Of a stretch of DNA of 15,468 bases, positions 6,190 to 14,138 are shown one piece after another. The DNA lies in the NCBI GenBank assembly GCA_946538445.1, contig CAMNGO010000029.1, positions 1-15,468 of the forward strand. Direction: 5' to 3'. Made by a program: the position numbers and the translations under genes. The first letter of the stretch is position 1. Each line of letters begins with the position of its first letter. The notes beneath the pieces are model-generated. The model was not told the DNA's origin, did no database searches, and was given only the letters and a program-made list of their open reading frames with translations. Origin of the DNA: an uncultured Lachnospiraceae bacterium. GTDB taxonomy: Bacteria; Bacillota; Clostridia; Lachnospirales; Lachnospiraceae.

Positions 6190-8121
6190 CTATTGTATAC
6201 GGTGGAACTTCTTCTCCAGCTCCTTCTGCGTCATGGAGATGATCGTGGGTCTGCCATGGGGACACTGATAGGGATTCTCCAACTGCATAAGCTGCTCCAT
6301 CAAAGCCTCCATCTCCTGGAAGGAAAGTCTCATGTTACCTTTCACTGCTGCTTTGCAGGCCATGGAGGCAAGCTTGTCCGTCAAGACATTGAAATCCATC
6401 TTCCCCGTGTTTTCATCTATGTTATCCAACAGTTCCACAAAGAGGTCCTGGGGATCCAGATCGATCAGATCGGCAGGAACCGCACGGATGCAGTACTCGT
6501 CTCCCCCGAAATCCTCCAAAGAATACCCCAGTTCCCGGAAGGCTTCCCTGCAGGATTCCAGCCGTTGCCGTTCCCTGAGATTCAGACTGAGAATGATAGG
6601 CGGCGCCAGGATCTGCTGACTTACCTTTTTCTCCTGCAGGTTCTTTCTCATCCTCTCATACATTACCTTTTCATGGGCTGCATGCTGATCCACAAAAAAG
6701 AGTTTATCGTCGTATTCAAACATCCAGTAGGTACGGAATACCTGCCCGATCAGACGGTAGTCCGGTTTCGTGTCCCCCGAAAAAAGAGGAATATCCTCCA
6801 GTTTCATCTGTTTGCCGTATTGATCCGGTTCTTTCAGGACCGGCATCTGCCTGTCTATATCCGCTTTGATCTCCGGTTTTTCCTCCAGTTTCAGTTTACG
6901 AAGTTTCTCTGCCAGACTGGCATGTCTCTCCGGAACAGTTCCTGTATCCTCCCGTGTTATTTCGTTTTTCTGTTTCTTCTCATCCTGAATGGATTTGATT
7001 TTCTCCTGGGAGAGCCGGGAGAAATGCTCTTCGATCTGTTTTCTTTTTGACTCGAAGGGTTCCGGCCTATTTGGCGCTACAGCATCTTTGCCGGATTCCT
7101 TTTTCCCCTCCATACCCATCCTGGGAATCAGTTCTTTTTTGTCAAAGCTCTCTCTGACGGCGCGGGAGATGACAGAGTAGAGAAGCTCTCCATTGTGAAA
7201 CCGCATCTCCATCTTGGAAGGATGAACATTGGCGTCAAAGCTGTGGGGATCCATGTGGATCATCAAAGCAGTAAAAGGGAATTTATGTATCATAGAATGG
7301 CCTTTGTATCCATCTTCTATGGCTTTGGTGATGATGTTGTTTTTCAGGTACCTGCCATTGACAAAATAGTTTTCATAAGCCCGGTTTCCCCTGCAGATAA
7401 TCGGCTTCCCGATGAATCCCGTGATCTCGATGTCCTCTTCTTTATCCTTTACCTCCAGGAGATTCAAGGCTATGTCTCTGCCGTAAATGTGATAGATCAC
7501 GTCTTTCAGGTTTCCGTTCCCGGAGGTTGATATCTTGTTTTTATTATCGCTGATAAATTTGAAGGAAATATCCGGGTGACTGATCGCCAGTCTTTGAATA
7601 AAGGCTTCCACATAACCTGCTTCCGTCATCTTCGATTTCAGGAACTTCCGTCTGGCCGGGGTATTGTAGAAAAGATTGCGGATCAGGAAAGTGGTCCCTT
7701 CCGGGCATCCGATCACCTCATAGCTGATTTCTTCTCCCCCCTCTGTCACATACCGGATTCCTGAGATTCCCTCATCAGTCTTGGTGATGACTTCCACTTT
7801 GGAGACCGCGGCAATACTGGAAAGAGCCTCACCGCGAAAGCCCAGGGAAGCCACGGTTTCCAGGTCCTGGGCGGATGCGATCTTGCTTGTGGCATGACTC
7901 AAAAATGCCGTCCTGACCTGGCTTTCTTCAATTCCGCACCCGTTGTCCGTAATGCGGATAAAGTCGATTCCACCCCCCTTGATCTCCACGGTAATGGCGG
8001 ATGACCTGGCATCGATGGAATTCTCCACCAGTTCTTTCACGATGGAAGCAGGACGCTCCACCACTTCACCTGCGGCGATCTGATTGATGGTATCCTGATC
8101 TAACACTTTTATCTCTGCCAT
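6190..8121 (-). CDS. mutL: DNA mismatch repair protein MutL with endonuclease domain
   Basis: Matchmaker of mismatch repair, recruited by MutS. The 643-residue protein has an N-terminal GHKL ATPase with ENSIDA (33-38), DNGCGI (59-64), GFRGEAL (94-100) and the FYNTPAR loop (151-157); a charged linker (about 335-450); and a C-terminal domain with the nicking motif DQHAAHEKVMYE (478-489), ACKAAVKG (588-595) and CPHGRP (620-625). These three C-terminal motifs mark the metal-dependent endonuclease MutL of organisms without MutH, so this MutL itself should nick the strand. The ATG at 8121 has AAGGAG five bases upstream. mutS ends 58 bases upstream. Confidence 0.98.
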   Translation of the reverse strand: MAEIKVLDQDTINQIAAGEVVERPASIVKELVENSIDARSSAITVEIKGGGIDFIRITDNGCGIEESQVRTAFLSHATSKIASAQDLETVASLGFRGEALSSIAAVSKVEVITKTDEGISGIRYVTEGGEEISYEVIGCPEGTTFLIRNLFYNTPARRKFLKSKMTEAGYVEAFIQRLAISHPDISFKFISDNKNKISTSGNGNLKDVIYHIYGRDIALNLLEVKDKEEDIEITGFIGKPIICRGNRAYENYFVNGRYLKNNIITKAIEDGYKGHSMIHKFPFTALMIHMDPHSFDANVHPSKMEMRFHNGELLYSVISRAVRESFDKKELIPRMGMEGKKESGKDAVAPNRPEPFESKRKQIEEHFSRLSQEKIKSIQDEKKQKNEITREDTGTVPERHASLAEKLRKLKLEEKPEIKADIDRQMPVLKEPDQYGKQMKLEDIPLFSGDTKPDYRLIGQVFRTYWMFEYDDKLFFVDQHAAHEKVMYERMRKNLQEKKVSQQILAPPIILSLNLRERQRLESCREAFRELGYSLEDFGGDEYCIRAVPADLIDLDPQDLFVELLDNIDENTGKMDFNVLTDKLASMACKAAVKGNMRLSFQEMEALMEQLMQLENPYQCPHGRPTIISMTQKELEKKFHRIQ

Positions 8122-8143
8122 GGATTCTCCTTTCTCTAAGGTG

Positions 8144-8177
8144 GATTGCGATTTATCTTAGATTATGATTCATCTTA
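8144..8177. repeat. Imperfect 17-bp tandem repeat between mutS and mutL
   Basis: Two adjacent 17-base units, GATTGCGATTTATCTTA (8144-8160) and GATTATGATTCATCTTA (8161-8177), match at 14 of 17 positions. They fill most of the 58-base gap between the mutS stop and the mutL start. It looks like a decayed local duplication; no function is evident. Confidence 0.6.
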
Positions 8178-8179
8178 AT

Positions 8180-10804
8180 TCAAAGTTTCTTCTGTAATTC
8201 AAAGAGAAAATTCAGAGCCTGGATCGGAGTCATATTAGAGAGGTCCGCCTCTTTCAGGGACCGCTCCACCTCACTCTCTCCCTGTTCCACTGGGAGGATA
8301 TTCATACTGTCAAAGAGTGACAGCTGAACCGGCTCCACATTTTTTTCTCTCTTTCCGATCTTCTTGATATTCTGAGTGATATCTGTCTGCTCCAGTTCCC
8401 GGGCAATCTCTTTGGCCCGCTCGATGACAGCATCCGGGACTCCCGCCAGTCGGGCTACCTGAATTCCATAGCTCTGGCTGGCACTGCCCTTGATGATCTT
8501 TCGAAGAAAGATGATGGTATCTCCCTTCTCCTTCACGGCGATACAGTAATTATTTACACCGGCCAGTTTCCCTTCCAGTTCTGTAAGTTCATGGTAGTGG
8601 GTGGCAAACAGAGTCTTGGCTCCATTCAGATTACTGCCGGCAATATATTCCACCACCGCCCAGGCAATGGATAGACCGTCGTAGGTACTGGTTCCCCTTC
8701 CAATTTCGTCTAGAATCAGAAGGCTGTCACTGGTGGCATGACGGAGGATATTTGCTACCTCGTTCATCTCCACCATAAAAGTGCTCTGGCCGGAAGCCAG
8801 ATCATCGGAGGCACCCACCCTGGTGAATATGCGGTCCACCAGCCCGATATTCGCAGACCTGGCCGGAACAAAAGACCCGATCTGAGCCATCAGTACGATC
8901 AGGGCTGTCTGACGCATATAGGTGGATTTTCCTGCCATGTTGGGGCCGGTGATGATATTGACCCGGTTTTTCTTATGATCCAGATAGGTGTCGTTGGCCA
9001 CAAACAATTCGCCCTTCATCATCTGTTCCACCACCGGATGTCTTCCGTCTTTGATGTCGATGACACCCCGCTGATTGATACCGGGTCTTACATACTGATT
9101 CCGTTCTGCCACCAACGCCAGAGAGGCAAAAGCATCCAGCCAGGAAATGACCGTGGCTGTCTTCTGAATACGGCTGATCTGCTCTGCCAGATGGTCCCTG
9201 ATCTCCACAAAGGTCTCGTATTCCAGGGTATGAAGTTTATCCTCAGCCCCCAGGATTGTGTGAGCCAGCTCAGAAAGCTCCTCGGTGACAAAACGCTCGG
9301 CATTGGTCAATGTCTGACGGCGGATATAATAATCCGGCACCATTTCTTTATAGGAATTGGTTACCTCTATATGGTAACCGAATACTTTGTTGAATTTCAC
9401 CCGGAGATTCTTGATCCCGGTCTTCTCCCGCTCTCTTTCTTCCAGCTGGGCAAGCCAGGTCTTTCCCTCCGTCTTGGCTTTTTTCAGGTAATCGATATCC
9501 TCTTTGTAATGATCTTTGATGATTCCGCCTTCTTTTATGGTGAGGGGCGGATCTTCCTCGACAGCCTGGTCCACCAGCTGCCAGAGGTCTTCCAGGGTAT
9601 CAAGGTCTTCCCCCAGTTTGTGGAGGATCCCTTTGCTAAACTGCTGAAGGATATCCTTAATATAAGGAAGGTAGCGCAGAGAGTTTTTAAAGGCAATGAG
9701 ATCCCTGGGATTGGCCGTGCGAAAACTGATACGCATGGTAAGCCGTTCCAGATCGTAGATACCGTTCATGTATTCCCGGACCTCTTCCCTGGCCATCACG
9801 TTCTCCACCAGCATCTCCACGGCATCCAGGCGCTGATTGATCTCGGCCTTTTTGATCAAGGGCTGCTCCACCATCTTGCGGAGCATCCTGGCTCCCATGG
9901 CTGTCTTGGTCTTATCCAGGACCCAGAGCAGACTTCCCCTCTTGTTTTTCTCCCTGAGGGTTTCGCATAGTTCCAGATTCCTCCTGGCTGCCGTGTCAAG
10001 CACCATGTAAGAAGTGGTGGAATAGGGTGTCAGCTGACGCAGGTGGTCCAGGGAACTCTTCTGGGTCTCCCTAAGATATTGAAGCAGAGCGCCGCTGGCG
10101 ATCATCCCGAAGGGGTACTCCATCACCCCGGTCCCCTCAAGACTCATGAGCCGGTACTGATCCAGAAGCAGCTGCCGGCAATGTTCTTCTTCAAAATAAT
10201 AACTGGTGACGGGTGTCATGACCACACCGGTCTTATCACAGATGAAATCAAAATCGATCCCACAGATGCCGAAGGCATCATTGTATATGATCTCGGAAGG
10301 TTGAAAACGGTTGATCTCATCCACAACATCGTCCTGGGACTCCAGCTGTGTCGTCCGGAATTCACCGGTAGAAAGATCACAGACCGCCACCCCGAAGGTG
10401 TCATTCTGCAGAAAGACGGACATGAGATAATTGTTTTTTCCCTCCTCCATACTCTGCTCTGACACGTTGGTCCCGGGAGTAACCACCCGGATTACATCCC
10501 TCTTTACAATCCCCTTGGCCATGGCGGGGTCTTCCACCTGCTCACAGATAGCAACACGGTACCCATTTTCCACCAGTTTATTGATGTAGGGATCGCAGGA
10601 ATGAAAAGGGACTCCGCACATAGGAGCCCTCTCCGGTTGTCCGAAACTCTTTCCCGTGAGAGTAATCTCCAGCACTTTGGATGCCTTTAAGGCATCGTCA
10701 AAGAACATCTCATAGAAATCCCCCACCCTGTAGAATAGGATACAATCCTTATACTTCTCTTTTATGTCCAGATACTGTTGCAACATTGGAGTAACTTTAG
10801 GCAT
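8180..10804 (-). CDS. mutS: DNA mismatch repair protein MutS
   Basis: Recognises base mismatches and small loops and recruits MutL. The protein has 874 residues, the usual MutS1 length. Phe30 and Glu32 in GDFYEMF (28-34) form the mismatch-reading F-x-E motif of domain I. The ATPase carries Walker A GPNMAGKST (620-628), the STFMVEMNE signature (674-682), Walker B with LLILDEIGRGTSTYDG (695-710) and the THYHEL motif (735-740). QLSLF (827-831) is a canonical beta-clamp binding motif, and the MTPIQALNFLFELQ tail (858-871) is the typical end. The ATG at 10804 has GGAGG seven bases upstream and overlaps the miaB stop by 8 bases, pointing to translational coupling. Confidence 0.99.
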   Translation of the reverse strand: MPKVTPMLQQYLDIKEKYKDCILFYRVGDFYEMFFDDALKASKVLEITLTGKSFGQPERAPMCGVPFHSCDPYINKLVENGYRVAICEQVEDPAMAKGIVKRDVIRVVTPGTNVSEQSMEEGKNNYLMSVFLQNDTFGVAVCDLSTGEFRTTQLESQDDVVDEINRFQPSEIIYNDAFGICGIDFDFICDKTGVVMTPVTSYYFEEEHCRQLLLDQYRLMSLEGTGVMEYPFGMIASGALLQYLRETQKSSLDHLRQLTPYSTTSYMVLDTAARRNLELCETLREKNKRGSLLWVLDKTKTAMGARMLRKMVEQPLIKKAEINQRLDAVEMLVENVMAREEVREYMNGIYDLERLTMRISFRTANPRDLIAFKNSLRYLPYIKDILQQFSKGILHKLGEDLDTLEDLWQLVDQAVEEDPPLTIKEGGIIKDHYKEDIDYLKKAKTEGKTWLAQLEEREREKTGIKNLRVKFNKVFGYHIEVTNSYKEMVPDYYIRRQTLTNAERFVTEELSELAHTILGAEDKLHTLEYETFVEIRDHLAEQISRIQKTATVISWLDAFASLALVAERNQYVRPGINQRGVIDIKDGRHPVVEQMMKGELFVANDTYLDHKKNRVNIITGPNMAGKSTYMRQTALIVLMAQIGSFVPARSANIGLVDRIFTRVGASDDLASGQSTFMVEMNEVANILRHATSDSLLILDEIGRGTSTYDGLSIAWAVVEYIAGSNLNGAKTLFATHYHELTELEGKLAGVNNYCIAVKEKGDTIIFLRKIIKGSASQSYGIQVARLAGVPDAVIERAKEIARELEQTDITQNIKKIGKREKNVEPVQLSLFDSMNILPVEQGESEVERSLKEADLSNMTPIQALNFLFELQKKL

Positions 10805-12242
10805 CCTTTAACCTCCCAATGTAATAAAAGCCTTTGGCTTCTTCCAATACAACCGGCACAATACGGCCGATCAGGGATGCATCTCCTTTAAAATGAACCA
10901 CATTGTTGTTGGAGAGTCTGCCGGTGACCATAGTCTCGTCCTTCTCGTCGATACTTTCCACCAGGACATAACCTGTCTCCCCTTGCATCCTTTCATTCTG
11001 TTCCCTGGCAACCCGGTTCACTTCCTGAAGTACCCGGTCAAAGCGTTCATGAATGACCTCATCCGAGTTGCTCTCTTCCATTCTGGCAGCAGGAGTTCCG
11101 GAGCGTTTGGAATAGATAAAGGTGAAAGCACTGTCATAACGGGCTTTTCTCACCACATCGATCGTCTCCTGGATATCTTCCTCTGTCTCTCCGGGAAATC
11201 CGACGATGATATCCGTAGTCAGCGAAAGATCAGGTATGGCCTGGCGCAGCTTCTCCACAAGAGTCAGGTACTGATCTTTGGTGTAATGTCTGTTCATTTT
11301 CTGCAGGATCCGGTCGCTTCCGGACTGCACCGGCAGATGGAGATGTCTGCATATCTTCCCGGACTCTGCCATCACCTGAATCAGTTCATCTGACAGGTCC
11401 TTAGGATGAGAGGTCATGAAGCGGATCCTCTCAATCCCGTCCACCTTCTCCACCATCTTAAGAAGCTGGGCAAAAGAGACCGGTTCCCGGAATTTCTTCC
11501 CGTAGGAATTCACGTTCTGTCCAAGCAGCATGATTTCCTTCACACCCTCAGCAGCAAGCTTCCTGACTTCCGACAGGATATCCTCAGGTCTTCTGCTCCT
11601 CTCTCTGCCTCTCACATAAGGTACGATACAATAGCTGCAGAAATTATCGCAGCCGAACATAATGTTCACACCTGCCTTAAAGCTGATCTTCCGGTCACTG
11701 GGCAGGTCTTCAATGATATCCTCCGCTTTCTCCCAGATATCAAATACTCTCTTTCTGGTATATAAAGCCTGATAGAGCAATTCGGCGAGTTTGTATATAT
11801 TGTGGGTTCCGAAAACCACATCCACAAAGCGGAAGGTGTTTCTCACTTTCTCCACTTCTTCCGGCTCCTGCATCATACAGCCGCACATGGCGATGATCAT
11901 CTCCGGGTTCTTCTTCTTGAAAGTCTTCAGGGTCCCCAGTCTGCCGTAAACACGGATATTGGCGTTTTCCCGCACGGTGCATGTATTGTAGTAGACAAAA
12001 TCCGCTTCTTCCGAGTCGGCTTTCACATAGCCGATCTCCTCCAGGATGCCGTTTAATTTCTCGGAATCCTTGAAATTCATCTGACAGCCGAACGTCTGAT
12101 CATAGAAAGTGAGATCCCTTCCGATCTCCCTCTTCCTTCGTTCAATCAATTCCCGGCATTTTATCATAAAATATCTCTGTCGGTCCGGTTCTTTATCCGG
12201 AGCATTCTTCAGGATATCATTCCATCCTCTCTGATCTTCCAT
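10797..12242 (-). CDS. miaB: tRNA-2-methylthio-N6-dimethylallyladenosine synthase MiaB
   Basis: Radical SAM methylthiotransferase that converts i6A37 to ms2i6A37 in tRNA. It has 481 residues: an N-terminal extension of about 45 residues, as in Firmicute MiaB, then the MTTase domain with Cys53 (TFGCQMN), Cys88 (NTCTVR) and Cys122 (CGCMMQ) for the auxiliary cluster; the radical SAM domain with CxxxCxxC at Cys198, Cys202 and Cys205 (GCDNFCSYCIVPYVRGRERS); and a C-terminal TRAM domain (about 421-480). LHLPVQSGS (301-309) and DIIVGFPGET (344-353) are further hallmarks. The ATG at 12242 has GGGAG six bases upstream. First gene of the operon, with its substrate-making partner miaA three genes downstream. 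Confidence 0.98.
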   Translation of the reverse strand: MEDQRGWNDILKNAPDKEPDRQRYFMIKCRELIERRKREIGRDLTFYDQTFGCQMNFKDSEKLNGILEEIGYVKADSEEADFVYYNTCTVRENANIRVYGRLGTLKTFKKKNPEMIIAMCGCMMQEPEEVEKVRNTFRFVDVVFGTHNIYKLAELLYQALYTRKRVFDIWEKAEDIIEDLPSDRKISFKAGVNIMFGCDNFCSYCIVPYVRGRERSRRPEDILSEVRKLAAEGVKEIMLLGQNVNSYGKKFREPVSFAQLLKMVEKVDGIERIRFMTSHPKDLSDELIQVMAESGKICRHLHLPVQSGSDRILQKMNRHYTKDQYLTLVEKLRQAIPDLSLTTDIIVGFPGETEEDIQETIDVVRKARYDSAFTFIYSKRSGTPAARMEESNSDEVIHERFDRVLQEVNRVAREQNERMQGETGYVLVESIDEKDETMVTGRLSNNNVVHFKGDASLIGRIVPVVLEEAKGFYYIGRLKDA

Positions 12243-12312
12243 TTACGTCTCCCATATCTATCTCAATGATTTCTTCTAAATATAACTTGTTCGCATGGTT
12301 TGGCAACTTACT

Positions 12313-12341
12313 ATTATAGGTGAACCCATCTCAATTTTCAA
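12313..12341 (-). promoter_or_regulatory. Sigma-A promoter of the miaB-mutS-mutL-miaA operon
   Basis: On the minus strand, -35 TTGAAA (12336-12341, 5 of 6), a 17-base spacer (12319-12335) and a perfect -10 TATAAT (12313-12318). Transcription would begin near 12306, giving a leader of about 64 bases before the miaB ATG at 12242. I see no obvious riboswitch or operator in that leader. Confidence 0.82.
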
Positions 12342-12353
12342 GTGGAAATGATA

Positions 12354-12394
12354 AGGCTGTTGTGAATCCGGTCCATACCTTCACACAACAGCCT
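12354..12394 (-). terminator. Candidate terminator after the acidic-tail protein gene
   Basis: Perfect 11-bp stem, AGGCTGTTGTG (12354-12364) with CACAACAGCCT (12384-12394), around a 19-base loop, 53 bases after the stop of the upstream gene and just ahead of the miaB promoter. On the minus strand the trailing sequence is TATCATTT, only moderately U-rich; on the plus strand it is followed by a pyrimidine-rich stretch. Position favours a terminator that insulates the miaB operon. Confidence 0.55.
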
Positions 12395-12446
12395 CTTTCT
12401 CTTACTATATTGATTCTTGTGGGATTAAAATGATCAGATCTGCAGC

Positions 12447-12953
12447 TTACTCTTCTGCATCCTCCTCAGCTTCTTCAACATCCTCTTCCAGAGCTTCCTC
12501 TTCCTCCGCAACTTCATCTGCAGCAGCCTGCACAGCTTCTTCAGCCTGATTGAACTCAGCCTCCGGGGTATCATCTGCTTCTTCTACATCATCATCTTCT
12601 GCAATCTTGCCTTCCGGGAAGTCTTCCTCATCCAGGAAATCTGCCAGTTCATCATCGTCCAGATCAGTGGACTTAGCCTGTTCTTTCAGCCGGGCAATCT
12701 CGCCTTCCTTTGCTTCCATCTCAGCTTTTGCTTCCTCTATGCCACGGATATAAGCTCCAAAATCCTCCTCATAATCCTCACCGTGAAGATCCAGGTAGGT
12801 CTGCCCGATCTTGTAGGTCAGAGTGCGGATTTCTTTCTTCTTAGCACGAATCTGCTCTTTGGCTACAAAGAGATCCTTGGCAATCTTAGCTTTCTCCGAT
12901 GCAAATTTCCCTGTCTCAGTAAGATTATTTTTTATCTTTTCAAAAATACCCAT
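12447..12953 (-). CDS. Small protein with helical N-terminal half and acidic low-complexity tail
   Basis: Not assigned to a named function. The 168-residue product starts MGIFEKIKNNLTETGKFASE. Residues 1-95 are predicted mostly helical, Lys- and Glu-rich, with KIGQTYLDLHGEDYEEDF (48-65) and a likely coiled coil (69-94). This half resembles short clostridial proteins that normally carry a C-terminal zinc ribbon after the coil (IGxxYYxLH-like segment); here there are no cysteines and residues 97-168 are instead a nearly pure Asp/Glu/Ala tail. No signal peptide or membrane helix is seen, so a cytoplasmic location is likely. The open frame extends to 12992, but the ATG at 12953 has AAAGGAGG seven bases upstream and is clearly preferred. 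Probably monocistronic, with its own promoter and terminator. The family resemblance is recollection, not a search result. Confidence 0.85.
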   Translation of the reverse strand: MGIFEKIKNNLTETGKFASEKAKIAKDLFVAKEQIRAKKKEIRTLTYKIGQTYLDLHGEDYEEDFGAYIRGIEEAKAEMEAKEGEIARLKEQAKSTDLDDDELADFLDEEDFPEGKIAEDDDVEEADDTPEAEFNQAEEAVQAAADEVAEEEEALEEDVEEAEEDAEE

Positions 12954-13008
12954 CTGTATACCTCCTTTTGAGTAGATAACTCCTTCACACATGTATTTCC
13001 TGATTCAT

Positions 13009-13017
13009 ATTTTACCA
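13009..13017 (-). promoter_or_regulatory. Extended -10 promoter candidate for the acidic-tail protein gene
   Basis: On the minus strand TGG-TAAAAT (13017-13009) is an extended -10 element with 5 of 6 matches to TATAAT. The -35 region is only T-rich, without a good hexamer. Transcription would start near 13002, about 50 bases before the ATG at 12953. Confidence 0.45.
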
Positions 13018-13124
13018 TCTTTCTCTTTAAAAATAAAACATGAAATATGTCATTTTGACCGTAATTCATGATTTTAAGATTTCCGTAAGAAATAAATGTA
13101 TAGGAAATGAAATCCCTGTACAGC

Positions 13125-13153
13125 AAAAAAAACCGGAGATAATAATCTCCGGT
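13125..13153 (-). terminator. Intrinsic terminator of tRNA-Glu
   Basis: On the minus strand a perfect 9-bp GC-rich stem, ACCGGAGAT and ATCTCCGGT (13153-13145 and 13140-13132), with a four-base loop, is followed directly by a run of T residues (13132-13125). It starts 10 bases after the tRNA 3' end. A textbook Rho-independent terminator. Confidence 0.93.
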
Positions 13154-13162
13154 AACCGTTAA

Positions 13163-13234
13163 TAGTCCGTAGGGGAATCGAACCCCTGTTTCCGCCGTGA
13201 GAGGGCGGCGTCTTAACCGCTTGACCAACGGACC
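13163..13234 (-). tRNA. tRNA-Glu (anticodon CTC)
   Basis: The 72-base sequence folds into a complete cloverleaf: acceptor GGTCCGT with ACGGACT (first pair G-U, as in many tRNA-Glu), a D arm with GTC/GAC, anticodon stem CCGCC/GGCGG with loop CTCTCAC, and T arm AGGGG-TTCGATT-CCCCT. The anticodon is CTC, reading GAG. The discriminator is A. CCA is not encoded (TTA follows). It stands alone, not in a tRNA cluster. The CTC isoacceptor supplements the usual TTC species in some clostridia. Confidence 0.96.
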
Positions 13235-13250
13235 ACAACTGACAATGACT

Positions 13251-13279
13251 ATAATAATAAAAGATTACAGATTTGTCAA
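13251..13279 (-). promoter_or_regulatory. Strong sigma-A promoter of tRNA-Glu
   Basis: On the minus strand, a perfect -35 TTGACA (13274-13279), a 17-base spacer and -10 TATTAT (13251-13256, 5 of 6). The start would fall near 13244, about 10 bases before the tRNA 5' end at 13234, a fitting short leader for RNase P processing. Confidence 0.88.
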
Positions 13280-13322
13280 GCAAAATATTAATTTCTTTTT
13301 CCTCCACTTTAATGCAGAAATT

Positions 13323-13352
13323 ATGACACAAATGATAAAAATATGTTATAAT
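13323..13352 (+). promoter_or_regulatory. Promoter of the sufC-sufB pair
   Basis: -35 ATGACA (13323-13328, 5 of 6), an 18-base spacer and a perfect -10 TATAAT (13347-13352) preceded by TG one base upstream (extended -10). Transcription would start near 13359, about 30 bases before the sufC ATG. It is divergent from the tRNA-Glu promoter; the two -35 elements lie about 44 bases apart. I see no clear IscR/SufR-type operator. Confidence 0.8.
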
Positions 13353-13388
13353 ACTTGGACATATCATGAGAAAGGAGCACTCAAAGCG

Positions 13389-14138
13389 ATGCTTGAATTA
13401 AAGAATATATCATTCGGAGTGGATTCCGATGGAATGAACAAAGAAATCATACGTGACATCAGCCTGACCATTCCCGACGGAAAGCTGGTGGTTATCACCG
13501 GTCCCAACGGCGGCGGAAAATCCACCCTTGCAAGACTGATCGCAGGAATCGAGAAACCGGATTCCGGTCAGATCTTCTTCAACGGAACTGACATCACGGA
13601 CATGTCCATCACAGAGCGCGCAAAAATGGGAATCGGTTTCGCTTTCCAGCAGCCGGTCCGTTTTAAAGGGATCCAGGTACTGGATCTGATCCGTCTGGCA
13701 AGAGGAAAAAATATCCCGGCCGCCAACGCCTGTGAATACCTGTCAGCCGTGGGATTATGTGCCAGGGATTATATCGACAGGGAGGTAAATAACAGTCTCT
13801 CCGGCGGCGAGCTGAAGCGTATCGAGATCGCTACCGTTCTGGCAAAGGAATCACAGATATCCATTTTTGATGAACCGGAGGCCGGCATCGATCTGTGGAG
13901 TTTCAATAATCTGATCGACGTGTTTAAAGGAATGCGCGACAACATCAAAGACAGTTCCATCCTTATCATCTCCCATCAGGAGCGGATCCTGAATATCGCA
14001 GACCAGGTAATCGTGATAAAGGACGGTCAAGTGACAGAAGAAGGCAGCAGGGATGAGGTTCTGCCTGATCTGATCGGCACGGCATCCTACACTGCAAAAT
14101 GTGCCAAATTCAAGGATGAGGAAGGAGAGACGAAATGA
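13389..14138 (+). CDS. sufC: SufC-type Fe-S cluster assembly ATPase
   Basis: Cytoplasmic ABC-type ATPase that drives cluster assembly on the SufB/SufD scaffold. The 249 residues carry Walker A GPNGGGKST (38-46), the Q-loop in FAFQQPVRF (84-92), signature LSGGE (137-141, followed by LKRIEIA), Walker B ending ISIFDEPEAGIDLWS (157-171) with Asp161 and Glu162, and switch His196 (SHQE). FQQPVRFKGI and SGGELKRIEI are typical of SufC rather than transporter ATPases, and no permease is nearby. An in-frame extension upstream to 13197 runs through the tRNA and promoters and is not real. The ATG at 13389 follows AAAGGAG at a slightly long spacing of 11 bases. It overlaps the next gene by 4 bases. Confidence 0.93.
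   Translation: MLELKNISFGVDSDGMNKEIIRDISLTIPDGKLVVITGPNGGGKSTLARLIAGIEKPDSGQIFFNGTDITDMSITERAKMGIGFAFQQPVRFKGIQVLDLIRLARGKNIPAANACEYLSAVGLCARDYIDREVNNSLSGGELKRIEIATVLAKESQISIFDEPEAGIDLWSFNNLIDVFKGMRDNIKDSSILIISHQERILNIADQVIVIKDGQVTEEGSRDEVLPDLIGTASYTAKCAKFKDEEGETK

Noticed and set aside
6182..6265. miaA starting inside mutL at 6265
   Set aside because: The added residues are antifamily sequence inside the mutL coding region; AGGAG just before 6181 fixes the start.
8738..9970. Long 410-residue open frame on the plus strand, opposite mutS
   Set aside because: It is a shadow of mutS codon usage: no recognisable domain, no ribosome binding site, rich in His, Leu, Phe and Gln as antisense frames are.
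12242..12306. Possible riboswitch or attenuator in the miaB leader
   Set aside because: The leader is only about 64 bases and I see no stable structure or known riboswitch consensus.
13197..13388. In-frame extension of sufC upstream to 13197
   Set aside because: It would run through the tRNA-Glu gene and both divergent promoters; the ATG at 13389 has a ribosome binding site and gives a standard SufC N-terminus.
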